Notes: generated by a model from the letters alone, not told the origin. A stretch of 64,000 bases of DNA from Cydia pomonella (GCF_033807575.1 NC_084713.1:14359389-14423388); one strand, 5' to 3'. Counted from the stretch's first letter, positions 45,342-56,528 are shown. Program-made: numbers and translations.

Positions 45342-46397
45342 GTACCTTTTTAGGGTTCCGTAGCCTAATGGCAAAAAACGGAACCCTCATAGATTCGTCA
45401 TGTCCGTCTGTCTGTCCGATTATGTCACAGCCACTTTTTTCCGAAACTATAAGAGCTATACTGTTCAAACTTAGTAAGTGGATGTATTCTATGAACCGCA
45501 TTAAGATGTTCCCACAAAAATAGAAAAAAAACAATAAATTTTGGGGATTCCCCATACTTAGAACTGAAACTCAAAAAATCTTTTTACATCAAACCCATAC
45601 GTGTGGGGTATCTATGGATAGGTCTTCAAAAATGATATTGAGGTTTCTAATATCATTTTTTTCTAAAATGAATAGTTTGCGCGAGAGACACTTCCAAAGT
45701 GGTAAAATGTGTCCCCCCCCCCGTAACTTCTAAAATAACGGAATGAAAAAACTAAAAAAAAAATATGATATACATTGTCATGCAAACTTCTACCGAAAAT
45801 TGGTTTGAACGAGATCTAGTAAGTAGTTTTTTTATTAATACGTCATAAAATTAAAAAAAATTTTTTTTTCATCAAACCCATACGTGTGGGGTATCTATCG
45901 ATAGGTCTTCAAAAATGATATTTAGGTTCCTAATATCATTTTTTTCTAAACTGAATAGTTTGCGCGATAGACACTTCCAAAGTGAAAAAATGTGTGCCCC
46001 CCCCCCCCCCTGTAACTTCTAAAATAACAGAATGAAAAATCTAAAAAAAATATATGATATAAATTACCATGCAAACTTCCACCGAAAATTGGTTTGAACG
46101 AGATCTAGTAAGTAGTTTTTTTAATAAGTCATAAAATAATTTTTTTTTTTTTCATCAAACCCATACGTGTAGGGTATCTGCGGATAGGTCTTCAAAAACG
46201 ATATTGAGGTTTGTAATATCATTTTTTTCTAAACTGAATAGTTTGCGCGAGAGACACTTCCAAAATGGTAAAATGTGTGTCCAAAGTGGTAAAATGTTGA
46301 ACAAGATCTAGTAAGTAGATTTTTTTTAATACGTCATAAATGGTACGGAACCCTTCATGCGCGAGTCCGACTCGAACTTGGCCGCTTTTTTGATTTT
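45342..46397 (+). repeat. GGGTTCCGTAG...GGCCG element with internal 283-bp tandem units
   Basis: Head CTTTTTAGGGTTCCGTAGCC, body with GGTTCATAGAATACATCC-like inverse blocks, then a unit beginning CATCAAACCCATACGTG at 45587, 45870 and 46153 (283-bp spacing), each with ATTGGTTTGAACGAGATC-type ends and a poly-C tract. The third unit is truncated and joins the typical end ACGGAACCC, CGAGTCCGACTCG, TTGGCCGC plus T run. It is an interspersed element expanded from inside. Confidence 0.8.
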
Positions 46398-46639
46398 TGT
46401 AAGTACCTATTATTATGAAAGTTAGGAGCGGAAAACAGATTTCACACAAAATTTTAAATGGTTCTAACTCCTACATATATTAATTAAAAATTCGAAAAAA
46501 TCTAACGCAACGGGCAAAGCTGTGGTTGATATACAATAAATCGTTTCAAAATATTTTCAAAAATGTTAATATCCAGGGAGAAAAATGAGAACTACGTTTG
46601 TATGAAAAGGTGATTTCGCGCGGGTCCTCCACTTTCGTC

Positions 46640-47100
46640 TTAAATTATGAACTCCATCAATTGGTTAAATTTAAATGTGGCACTTCTATAGAGATAAGTG
46701 CACTTCACATTGGGTTGATAAGGTCAACTGATATCTCCAATGATTGTCCGTCATTCACCGCGCTCATTGAGTCAATTTGCTCGGCGTCAATTGATTTCCA
46801 ATAAGTTGACAATTGAGACGAATGTATGCGGGTTGGATTGTTAACTAAACAATGGTTAACGACGACAATGCCGTGTGTAAACACTCACTAAACAGCGTTA
46901 TCGAATACCACTATTTTATGATTGTTTTCCCTTTTAGGTTGAGATACCAGTCCATATTTTTGCGCAGTTCTAGCGTCTGGGTTGTTAGGCAAAATCTGTC
47001 GTAACTATACAAGCAAACGGCAATCTCCATTTTTAGGAAAGATTACAATCATATTTATATAATAATAATATTATAATAATAGGTATTACGATTATAATAT
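46640..47100. other. Intergenic DNA, nothing recognised
   Basis: No gene, strong repeat or RNA structure seen. The open stretch at 46598-46804 (+) begins inside a repeat. Confidence 0.5.
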
Positions 47101-47101
47101 T

Positions 47102-47420
47102 ACTAGCTGTTGCCCGCGACTTCGTACGCGATGATTTGTATGTTAGTGGTTATATACATGAGCATAGAACATTATGCCGCAAAAGGTAGAAGTAGGGAAG
47201 GTTAATCACTTGTTAATAATCTTGTTTCCCCATACAAACTTTGGACCCCCATTTCAGCCGTTTAGGGGATGAATTTATAAATACTTTCTTAGTGGACCCC
47301 TAGACCTTATAAGGAACCTACTTGCCAAATTTGGACTTTCTAGTCCCAGCGGTTTGGGCTGTGCGTTGATTTAAGTCAGTCAGTCAGGTCTTTCACGTTT
47401 ATATATACTTATATAGATAT
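47102..47420 (+). repeat. Interspersed repeat beginning CTAGCTGTTGCCCGCGAC
   Basis: Begins TACTAGCTGTTGCCCGCGAC and ends in a region with GTCAGTCAGTCAGG and CACGTTTATATA. The family is a hallmark of lepidopteran genomes. A middle/end part of a related copy is at 54945-55098. Confidence 0.75.
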
Positions 47421-48024
47421 AGAAGATAGATTTCATTGGTTACCGAAACTACGAGTATAACTACAAAATAAAAAAGAAGTCTTGAAATTTCTTAAGGTGA
47501 TGCGAATGGAACGAATGTCGATTATCTAATGTAGAAATATCTTGGAGATAAAATAAATTCAAAGTATGTAGTCTGTTTTAGTGTTCACTATAGTTAAAAA
47601 TAAACTCACAAATTATTAAATACCATGAAATACCTATGTTATTAATCACATTCCGGTGTGCACTAAGTGTGTTGTTTATTTATATCATTCTATAATATAA
47701 CCTACGCGATGTGCTCTGACCTTTAAGGCCCCAAGCAATCATGACTTGTAGTCAATTATAAGGGAAGGCAGCCTACACGTTTCAAATTCCTTAGACCCGT
47801 CTCTAGGAGAGGGTATTTCGTAGAAGGAACAGATGGGTTCAGAAATTAGCTGTGGTGTCCGAAGCTATTAACTTCACGCAGATTATGAAAGCTGCGGGAG
47901 GTCCCAAACTCAACATTAACAGGAAAATAATACGTAAACATACGCTAAAAGCTTTGCCATTTAGAATGTTTCTCTTTTTACCGCAAGTAAATAAAACCTG
48001 ATACTTATTTACCGAATGTAACTT

Positions 48025-49129
48025 ACTCATTATCATTACTTACTTATTAGGGATCGCTTTCAACAAAAAGTTTGAAGAACGATTGGAAATGTTCGTTTAA
48101 AAATGCCGTCGGCGATAAGATCGCATCGCCTTACTGTAACTGTCTTGTAAGAGCTGAGGATAGTGATAAAGTAAATACTTGGAAAATTACACTTTGTATT
48201 AAGGCAAAGGCAGGATGCACGGCACAGTGGAGCGAGACGGTTGCGCGCTGTAGAACGGAACTTTACAGTCGCCTAAAAGACTTAAATCAAACTTCACGTC
48301 ACTCCAAAACCCAGCTTAAAAGAGTACAGGAAGACTCAAAATGTAATAATGCAAGTGGGAGTTGAGACACGCTGAATATTTAAGGTTATAAAATTTAAAA
48401 CGCAATATCTTCGTCTGTGTGAAGCGATTCAGTCATTGAAAAAGCAGTATTCTCTGTCTGTATTAAGGATTTTAATCGCGTGGAATTCGTGGGTGCTTAC
48501 GTCGTCCGGTGATGTTGGGTTCCCTGAACCGCTTCCGCCGCAGTTCTTCCGTCTCGGATTGCTGGCTGCACACATTCCAACACCGGACACCGGCCCGGGA
48601 ATGCCACCCAGGGCCTGTTCCTATCGCTCGGCCTACCGCAGAACGTTCGCCTCGGGCTTGTGCTTTTTCGTCATAACCTCTGAGGGTTAATAACCATAAT
48701 TTCGTTGCAGAAGCAGAGGAAGAATTGGAGCTACATGCACGAGCTTCGTGCATTTTCGAGCAGAGGAAGTGGATGGTGTGCGTCGCAAAGTGCACCGTTG
48801 AAAGTAAGCGGACCTTTGCAGAGTTGAACACACGCTAGAAGCTTGAAGAGTGAAGCCCAAGACCGAATGGGTTGGTACTGTTTGCAGCAGCCTAAGGTCA
48901 CGCCCTGTTTCATGATGAAACAGATGAACTTCATCAACGCAATATAGCGAATTTTTGTTGTGAAGCGCTTTTTGTTGTGTAGGAGTACCTACCTATTGTC
49001 AAACGGTCACCTAATTCTGCTGTTAAATTTAAGGATAGCTTTGTATCTATCCACAAATTTAATTCAACCAATCGATTTTCAAACTTTTTCTTGAAAGCGG
49101 TCCCTAATAAGTAAGTAATGATAATGAGT
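48025..49129. mobile_element. 1.1-kb TIR element with 5-bp target duplication
   Basis: The left end ACTCATTATCATTACTTACT continues TTATTAGGGATCGCTTTCAA and AAAAAGTTTGAA, and is repeated inverted at the right end (TTCAAACTTTTT, TTGAAAGCGGTCCCTAATAA, ATGATAATGAGT). The TIRs are about 60-70 bp. AACTT flanks both ends (48020-48024 and 49130-49134). The body has normal composition and an open frame (48072-48365). It is much larger than the MITEs nearby. I could not assign a superfamily: the TIR start and duplication length do not match hAT or mariner clearly. Confidence 0.75.
48072..48365 (+). CDS. Unrecognised 97-codon frame inside the 1.1-kb TIR element
   Basis: Starts MKNDWKCSFKNAVGDKIASP just inside the left TIR and continues with YCNCLVRAEDSDKVNTWK and CIKAKAGCTAQWSETVARCR, ending with a basic, Ser-rich tail and a TGA stop. 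It has six Cys and several Trp, and is hydrophilic without a signal peptide. A further minor open segment lies around 48708-48835 after a TTTCGTTGCAG that could act as an acceptor. It may be the remnant of a DNA-binding or transposase-associated protein, but no domain is recognised. Confidence 0.35.
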   Translation: MKNDWKCSFKNAVGDKIASPYCNCLVRAEDSDKVNTWKITLCIKAKAGCTAQWSETVARCRTELYSRLKDLNQTSRHSKTQLKRVQEDSKCNNASGS

Positions 49130-49210
49130 AACTTGCAATCACGATTGTCACTTACTCATTATTATTGATTGATTGTGCGTCTATGAGTACACACAATAAC
49201 AATATATATA

Positions 49211-49304
49211 TTACAGTACATATGGGGCTACTTTATAGCACTAGTGCGAGAAGTAGCATATTATGTTACTGTGTCGAACATTTAAAGGGCCATATGTACT
49301 GTAA
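49211..49304. repeat. Short inverted repeat (TTACAGTACATATGG ends)
   Basis: TTACAGTACATATGG at 49211-49225 and CCATATGTACTGTAA at 49290-49304 are perfect inverted copies around a 64-base centre. Confidence 0.75.
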
Positions 49305-49307
49305 AAC

Positions 49308-49440
49308 GTTGTACGATACATGTGCGAATAGGTAATTCGCAACTCGTGTCGATTTAAAACACTCCCTTCGGTCGTGTTTTAATTTATCGCCACTCGTTTC
49401 GAATTTCCAATTTTTCGCACTTGTATCGTAATGTACTATT
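49308..49440. mobile_element. Inverted-repeat element (GTACGATACATGTGCGAA type)
   Basis: GTACGATACATGTGCGAATA, GCAACTCGTGTCGATTTAAA and ACACTCCC pair with TCGTGTTTTAATTTATCGCC, ACTCGTTTCGAA and TTCGCACTTGTATCGTAATG across a TTCGG centre. It directly adjoins the hairpin at 49211-49304. Confidence 0.75.
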
Positions 49441-49517
49441 GTAGCGGCCAAACAAGTGAAGTGGTCACTTACACAAGACAAGATCCGTGTTGTACAAACG
49501 TAAGTACCTACAGACTA

Positions 49518-49751
49518 TGGAAGGTAGAGGTTGCAAAAGGGTACAGCTGTCAGCTATATATAATATCCTAAACTCTCCAGAGTAGCGCTAGAGTAGCTAA
49601 GAACCTAGACGTTATTGATGGTGTAAAGTGCGCTGTCTATGATTTGATTTTTTTTTTCAAATATTCTAGGTATTGTAGCGCCACCTATTTAAGGTTTTTT
49701 GACGGACACTTTTTGGTACATGGAGATTTCATTCCTTACCTTTACCTTCCA
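49518..49751. mobile_element. MITE with TA target duplication, copy 1
   Basis: Ends TGGAAGGTAGAGG and CTTTACCTTCCA, flanked by TA. The interior (CTCCAGAGTAGCGCTAGAGT, GTAAAGTGCGCTGTCTATGA, TATTGTAGCGCCACCTATTT) matches the copy at 59895-60160 closely. TA duplications suggest Tc1/mariner-type mobilisation. Confidence 0.85.
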
Positions 49752-49759
49752 TACTACAG

Positions 49760-50524
49760 ACACGAAATGAAACAGACAGTGTCATTTAATTTGTAACTAA
49801 TTAGAGTTCTATATTTTTGTGATTTCGTTCAACAGTCTCTCTCTAAATTGAGTCGTTTAACTTTAAACTCCTATAAATCCATCTGTCAGATCTTGCAATT
49901 TTGGTATTAAGAAAAGGTTAATAGGGTAGATATTTCCTAAGAGGGTCGAATGGATTTATCTGAGTTTGAAGTTAAGCGACACAATTTAAAAACCTATAAC
50001 AATCGGAGATCATTAAGCTGGTTATCAGAGGGCGATGTGCGTTAAGAGTAGTGAATAGGCCAGCCGATGCCGTGATAGCTTAATGCCCCGACGACGGCAT
50101 TCCTGCCGATAGCCAAGGTTCTGGGAGATAACCAAGGCTGCTTGGGCATGCCTGTGAAATCCATGGTTGATGACTCAGAAATAACATTTCAACATAGATA
50201 GAAACAGTACATATACATAGTAGGGATAAAGTATAGACTTTTTATTGATGATATAAACTCTAGGCTTAGTTGAAGATGCAACTGCGGTAAACGCTGCGAT
50301 GAAAGAGATTGTATATAAAGTAATTCGCAGATTTTTGTTGATATAAAATATGAATGAGGTTTTAAGTAAGTATATTATATGAAACACATAGAAAGACAAA
50401 AATCATATCCATTCTCCATGTCGGCCATGACGGACTATAGGACACATGCTCCTGACTCTTCACTTATTCAGCCATTACACCAAAATCTCTATTTTAAGTA
50501 ATTTCTCGTCGCCATATCTTTATG
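49760..50524. other. Intergenic DNA, nothing recognised
   Basis: AT-rich with one GC-richer patch near 50030-50160. The open stretch at 50175-50399 (-) has no recognised features. Confidence 0.5.
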
Positions 50525-50715
50525 GCGGCATCAGACTAGCGTATTTTTACGCGCGTATACGTATACAGTCGTTTTGGGCGGTACGAGCTTATACGGGTGT
50601 CACATTTCCCTACATTTGGTTTTTACGAACTTACGCGCGCTTTATTTTTCCCTATATTTGGTCCATACGAGCTTACACGCTCGTACGCTCGTATAAAACG
50701 CTAGTCTGAAACCGC
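50525..50715. mobile_element. MITE (GCGGCATCAGACTAGCG ends)
   Basis: GCGGCATCAGACTAGCG and CGCTAGTCTGAAACCGC are inverted with two mismatches. The interior repeats ACGAGCTTACACG/ACGAACTTACGCG-like segments. Confidence 0.8.
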
Positions 50716-51260
50716 GCTCAGGGTTCGTTAAGAGTGTAACTATCTTATGTGTTAACTTATTGGCTCGGTTTATTTATACATGGCTGAGAATTTTAAAAGC
50801 TAGTCTTACCAACGTATGATATAGGTATTGATAGTTATTTGACACACTTTCATCATAAGCAATTGTAAAGTATTGTAAAATAATATGCTGGGTAACGGAA
50901 ATTTTATTTGAAAGCTTCTGAGTAACACATTGAAATATTACTTACTTATACAAATATTATTATTTCTATACTAAGTAAATGAAGTCATCGTTAATAGCAA
51001 TAATAACACACTATCTTAGGGGTCACTTTAGGGTACAAAAGTCAGAGAACAGAATACTGTTTGTGCCTAGCCCACTCAAGTCCCTTATCGCAACTTGAAC
51101 TTTGACAAGTGTATCATCGTCTTTATGTATGTTTCATATAGAGCACTTACCAATTAGATGAATAATCGAATGAAAATTGCAGAAACTCTTTCTGTAGCTT
51201 TCCTGCAAGCAGTAACGCTCTCACTCTAGAGCATTTTACATAATTACCTATGTGGCGTAA

Positions 51261-51406
51261 GGGCTCCTCTACACGATGGCCCAGCGTAGGCCAGTCCAAG
51301 GGACGCAGCTATGCGGTGAAATGAGATAGCAATATCACTTGCTCCCTCTAACGCATAAATGCGTCCCTAGGACTGGCCTACGCTGGGCCATCATGTAGAG
51401 GAGCCA
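51261..51406. mobile_element. MITE with TAA target duplication
   Basis: GGGCTCCTCTACACGATGGC and CAGCGTAGGCCAGTCC pair with GGACTGGCCTACGCTG and GGCCATCATGTAGAGGAGCC. TAA flanks both ends (51258-51260 and 51407-51409). Harbinger-type, like 11363 and 12221. Confidence 0.85.
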
Positions 51407-51409
51407 TAA

Positions 51410-52213
51410 CGTAACTGACCGGACTCCGTTTCATCTTGGGCAAAACTGCTTTCATATTGACCGGCTGTTCGTATTTCTCAAGCGATTCTCGCTTGACATT
51501 TAAAAATAATGATACATAATTTTATGGATTTTTTGTCCATTCAGTTTTTTTTTTAATTGCGGTTTCGCGAAGTCTACAGCTAAAAGAGCCACGATAGTCT
51601 AAAAAAGTATATAGACACTAGTAGCCTTACCACGACTGCCTTAGCAGTGTAAAACTGACATATTCGCTAACGCCTGCGTATCTTACTTTCTATAGATTTC
51701 GCGAGCGAGATGCATAGAAAGCAAAGTAACTTACGCACACACTGAAGAATATGTCAATGTCAAGCCGTATATAAATAGGTTTGTTGACTGCAAGTATATC
51801 GAAGCTTCATTGGTAATGCGGAGTCTATGGTTTTCAGTCGTGACGTGAAGCGAACAACACTGTTTTTATTCATTTCTATAAATCGTGAGAATGTTTTGAA
51901 GACCCGATCCCATATCGTCCCATTCAAGGAATGGTCCCACGGCCGCACATGTGCGGCAAGTGCGGCCGTTTCAGTAGAATATGGGAAAAAACGCCTTTGA
52001 AAGATTACTTTGGAGCCGGTAAAGCTTGCTATTCACTGACAGTGACTTTTGCTATTGTTTTGAAAGCCACTTTATAGATAGGAGCCTAACATCGAATTTA
52101 CAATAATTGTACCTATCTCAAACATTTTTAATACTTAATTCTTCCTGATAAATAACACTTAGTGATCTTTTAAAAAAATCTAGAGACAAAAAGTCCAATT
52201 TGACGTCCTCGAT
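51410..52213. other. Intergenic DNA
   Basis: Contains the AGCTTGGGCAAAACTGC-like repeat piece at 51420-51480 and a CTTTCTATAGATTTCGC / GCGAGATGCATAGAAAGC inverted pair near 51690-51722. No gene seen. Confidence 0.5.
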
Positions 52214-52296
52214 AGAGTCTGTTCGGAAAGAGAAAGAGTTGTGGAATGTATTGGGCCCCATACATTCCACGACTCTTCTCTGACCGCACAGACTCT
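52214..52296. repeat. Short inverted repeat
   Basis: AGAGTCTGTTCGGAAAGAGA and AAGAGTTGTGGAATGTAT pair with ATACATTCCACGACTCTT and CTCTGACCGCACAGACTCT. 83 bp in total with a short GGGCCCC centre. Confidence 0.75.
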
Positions 52297-53344
52297 ACTC
52301 GAAAAGCATGCCTTTACAAAAACCCTTATATTTACTCAAAAAAAGAAAATAAAACGTTTGTTTTGAAACACACCAGCAAAGTTTAAACGACTGCTTGTAT
52401 TTCGTAGCTCATAAAATATGCATAAGCCAGTATTAGTTTCGCTCCACATTCCGTAATGTATGGACCGCGTTATACAAATTTCTCAATGAGCTCGATTCAT
52501 GAGTGATGGGACTTTTTCGGGAGCATAACGGTTTTTGTATTATTTTTTGTCGCCTTTGACCGTGGGGTCTCAATGGATCGCATGTGTGCGGCTCAGTACA
52601 AAAAGGGCTCAATAAAATGTACATATTGTTCATTTTAATGAGAATTCGGAAAACAGAAATAGTTAAATACTGTTGACATTAATTTTAAGCAAGATAACAA
52701 GGGTAAACACAGTTGTAGGTACTAAATTGTTTTGACTTTAGACTTATGAGCAGAGCAAACGTGCCCTGATTGATAATAGGCAGCACGCATGCCACTAGTG
52801 GTAGTCGTAATTAACTTATGTTGTCAAGTTAAAGAGTCCACAGCAAGCTCGGTTCTCCATACATACATTTTAAAACGATTAGCTAAATTGCTCTGAAACG
52901 TCGTACTTACAATAGAATAAGGTATATCTATGGTGCCTGTAATTAGTTTATGTAGCTTCAGAATCCAGCGGATTTAAGATTTTCATACAAAACATATTTT
53001 TGCTCTATTTCGTTTGTTTCATAAGGTGGAACAATACAAACTAATTTTGGCCGTAGATATACCTCATTTTATTGTATGTGCAAAGTTTCATTACAATCCA
53101 AAGCGTAGTTTTAAAATGAGAATGTAACTCCGTTTGTATGGGAAGGAGAAATTCGGCCGAGCTGGCTGCGGACTCTTAAGAGGATAGTGGAAGACCGCTT
53201 TGCCATAAAAACGTAGTTCCCATTTTCCTCCCTGGTTAATGACAGTATGGAAAATGTTTTTACACAATTTATTGTATATTAACCTATTGTATATTGCTAA
53301 TATCGTTTGACTTTTATCGATTTTTTATTTATTTTAATATTTAG

Positions 53345-53619
53345 CAGCGAAAAAGAAATTCCGTGCATATTTTAAAAAGCTTAGCCTCCTCCTCCTTGCT
53401 TCGTTCTCCCCAGTGCTGAGGACCTCCTACGTGGACCACATGATTCCGGATGGCAGATTTCCAGGCTTTCCGATCCCTTGCGACTTCTAAGGCATCATGG
53501 ATCTTGAAGGATAGCGATTTGCTAACCTGGTCGGACCATCGTGTTGGGCTGTGGCTCCTTCTATAAGCTTTTCCAGGTAGTCTCCAGTCTTCCTGGCTAC
53601 GTGTCCGAAAAAAGCACAT
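53345..53619 (-). mobile_element. Non-LTR retrotransposon C-terminal fragment
   Basis: The minus-strand frame carries RSHSPTRWSDQVSKSLSFKI and ARDRKAWKSAIRNHVVHVGG, then PQHWGERSKEEEAKLF. The (S)PTRWSDQ and ARDRxxW landmarks are found at the ends of LINE endonuclease-RT proteins. It is flanked by pieces of the CCAGGGAGGAAAATGG repeat. Confidence 0.75.
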
Positions 53620-54581
53620 AGCTTGTAAGTATAATATTTTTATAATCTAATTAAAATAAAACCAAGGGCTGTGGAAAAAACACAGACACAAACAGAGAGG
53701 AAAATGGGGACTACGTTTGTATGGAGAAACGGTCGTCCCCTTTCGTTTTGATAAGTTATACCACGAAATCAGTTGAATACCGTTCCATTGCAAGGTCGCA
53801 CACTTGCAAAAAAAACTAAATATAAATAAATAAAAAAGGTAGGTAACTACCCTATGTACTAAAACAGATAAATTCCCAAACATTGGTCTGTTGCAGGACG
53901 CGCTAGGCTTACTGACATATCATATACTACATATAAAATATGTGTGTCCAACTACAATAATAATATTTCTCCGTAACATATTATCTATGTAAAAGTACAT
54001 CACGGTTAACATGTCCGCAATGCATTTTAATACTCAAAACATGAATGAAATCAGCGTATAATAGCCATTCATGTTTTTTCTGTACCCGTTTCTGTGCTGG
54101 GAATCTTCGTTTTCTTTTAGCTGGGAGCCATGAGAACTGCGGTTGCTTTCACACGGTATAACGTTCCCAATGATGATGAAATCACTTCTGAGAATTGTTG
54201 CGTTTCATCAAAAGTAAGCTTGAATAGATTACCTAAGTACTCCTTCCTTAAATTCACACGCCTAAATAGTTAGGTCTAAAGCACGTGAATCTGCTGTACA
54301 TTTATAGGACTACTGTCTTTATCCTTATTTTGTGCTAGAAATGGACACAAATGTAGACAGTGCTTTTCGTACGTCGATAGAGTTCGTTTCGCAAATAAGT
54401 CATGCAAAAATGTGATCCTCCCCGATTTTGATTGTCAACAGATTCAGTAACATTTTGTTCACTTTGATCTACAAAGTTTATTATTCTGTATTTGTTAAGT
54501 CATATTATTGAATGAATATATTTCTTTAGACAAGATTTATTTTGGTCACCAAAGTTAGAGACCAACAAATATTTTCTATAC

Positions 54582-54770
54582 TTATTGATTTAAACCAACA
54601 CGATTTTCGTTCATAGTTTTAAAATAATCTAAAATAGGCCCTTGAGGCATTGTACCAAAGATGCTGGCGGCATTTTCGCGTTGAATCGCAATGCTGATAC
54701 GTTGTGCGATGAAGTCATATACGAGTATGTATGTTGTAATCATACTCAACGGGATTAGAAAATATTTCAT
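54582..54770 (-). CDS. Candidate small secreted peptide, 62 residues
   Basis: The minus-strand ATG at 54770 opens MKYFLIPLSMITTYILVYDF, a hydrophobic stretch that would suit a signal peptide or anchor, followed by a polar part (QRENAASIFGTMPQGPILDY) with no Cys. TAG/TAA-type stop at 54582. The start codon lies inside a perfect inverted repeat (54754-54782 / 54852-54881), so the 5' end overlaps a possible mobile element. No canonical poly(A) signal follows closely. No family is recognised. Confidence 0.3.
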   Translation of the reverse strand: MKYFLIPLSMITTYILVYDFIAQRISIAIQRENAASIFGTMPQGPILDYFKTMNENRVGLNQ

Positions 54771-54881
54771 AGTTTTAAAACGAATACGGGATTTAATCGC
54801 GTAAACTTACGTTTATTATATGGCCATATACGTCAGGTATACACGTATTTGTTTTAAAACTATGAAATATTTTCTAATGCT
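54754..54881. repeat. Inverted repeat around a small-ORF start
   Basis: ATTAGAAAATATTTCATAGT plus TTTAAAACGAATACG is repeated inverted as CGTATTTGTTTTAAAACTAT plus GAAATATTTTCTAAT, with about 60 bases between. Possible MITE. Confidence 0.7.
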
Positions 54882-54944
54882 CTCTAATGCTCCTGGAAGC
54901 GTTTATGATGATGATGATGATTATTATTGTTATTGATAAAAACT

Positions 54945-55098
54945 ACCCTAATGTCCTTCTCCGGGCATCTAACTGTCTCTATACCAACTTTCATCTAAAT
55001 CGGTTCGGCGGCTTAAGCGTGAATAGATATTTTCCTGCTATTTAACAGTCAGACAGACAGGCAGACTTACTTTCGCATTTATAACTTTTGTAGGGATA
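54945..55098 (+). repeat. 3' part of the CTAGCTGTTGCCCGCGAC-type repeat
   Basis: ACCAACTTTCATCTAAATCG, GTTCGGCGGCTTAAGCGTGA, CAGTCAGACAGACAGGCAGA and TACTTTCGCATTTATAACTT form the typical end block of this lepidopteran family. Confidence 0.7.
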
Positions 55099-55337
55099 GC
55101 AGGCTTCATAGGTACTTACATTAACTGTAAATTCCTAATCGATCATATAAAAAGTTATCGTCGACCACTGAACGGTATTTTAATTATTAATTACCTAGTT
55201 AATAATTGATAGTAATGTTTTATTGCTTATGTTATGACTTTTCCTGGTTCGTAATTAGATTTGTGCTTGTGTGCGTTAAGTAAAAACCTCAATGTTTGTT
55301 AAAAGTTTGTTGTTAATCAATTGCTATTTCACTGACT

Positions 55338-55960
55338 TTTAGGGTTTCGTAGTCACCTAGAAACCCTTATAGTTTCGCCACCTCCGTCTGTCCGTCCTTC
55401 CGCGGCTTCGCTCAGTGATCGTTACTGCTAGAAAGCTGCAATTTGGCAGAGATACATAAATTATGCATGGCGACAGAACGGTAATATAAAAGTAGATTTT
55501 TTTTTGTAGGATACCCATACAAAAACATTTAAAAAAATGTTTTCGCTTTAACCCAATGATGTGGGGTATCTTTGGATAGGTCTTTCAAAACGAATAAGGG
55601 TCTCCATAAACCATTTGTTGATACAGTTAATATTTTCGGAAATAATCGCCCCGAAAAAATACACCATATGTGTCTAAAATATGAAAAAATTGTGAAACAA
55701 AAGAATACTTTAAACGAAAATTATAGCGAACATGATCGATCTAGCAGTTTTTGAGTTATTGCAAAAGAAATTCTCTTCTTAGTAAAGGACGTACAAACAA
55801 AGCGCTGCGAAGTACTCCCTTCCGCTTATGCTTGCTTCCTTATGCTTGTAATGTAAATGATACTTAATAGTAGCCCTCGTTTGGCCTGTTCTGACAGAAT
55901 GGTAACTACGAAACCCTACACTGAGCATGGCCCGACATGCTCTTGGCCGATTTTTATTCA
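55338..55960 (+). repeat. GGGTTTCGTAG...GGCCGATTTTT repeat, near full length
   Basis: Starts TTTTAGGGTTTCGTAGTCAC and GAAACCCTTATAG and ends GAAACCCTACACTGAGCATG, GCTCTTGGCCGATTTTT. It is colinear with 3599-4125, but holds an extra stretch around 55505-55620 with GATGTGGGGTATCTTTGGAT, shared with 37262 and 45342, which ties the two subfamilies together. Confidence 0.75.
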
Positions 55961-56129
55961 ACCCTTGATTGATTATTTAATTTCATTGCCACAACTTATG
56001 ACTTTTATTATTGGCAATATTTTAATAATGTGAGTTTATTCTAGCTCAGCTTTAATTAGAGCAGTTACGAGTAGACGTAGTTTTGCTAATGACTGTGTGG
56101 GCCAAGATAACCACGGTGTGGGTGCCTCG

Positions 56130-56330
56130 CGAGTCAAACCGGGGATCCGGCAAATCTCGTCGGCGATGGCGAGATAACTAGGACTCCTTTTTGAGAGACG
56201 GGCCAGATGTATTGCTCAAAACCGGGGGGTGGATCAAGAAGGGGAGGCCCTTGCCCAACAGTGAGACCCAATAGGCTCGCAATAATAAAATTTGCAAACG
56301 GGACCAAACACCACAATCTAATATTTAGCA
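56130..56330 (-). repeat. Lepidopteran repeat fragment (TGTTGGGCAAGGGCCTCCCC)
   Basis: On the minus strand, GCCTATTGGGTCTCACTGTT and GGGCAAGGGCCTCCCCTTCT resemble the conserved 3' block of the SINE at 41601 (CACTGCTGGGCACAGGCCTC). The rest is unassigned. Confidence 0.5.
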
Positions 56331-56528
56331 AATCGAACCTCAGTGTTAAGACATGAGGTAAGGATTTGAATGGTGATTTCGTGTGGATTCCTGTTTATGC
56401 TTACAACAAGGAGTAAAGGTCTACTTCATACTTAGATATAATCTGTTCTCCACGTTTGTAGTTCACAGCTCTTTCACACCATCCCAAAGGATGCCGTAAG
56501 TACAAATCATACCGCTAAAAGCAGTAAT

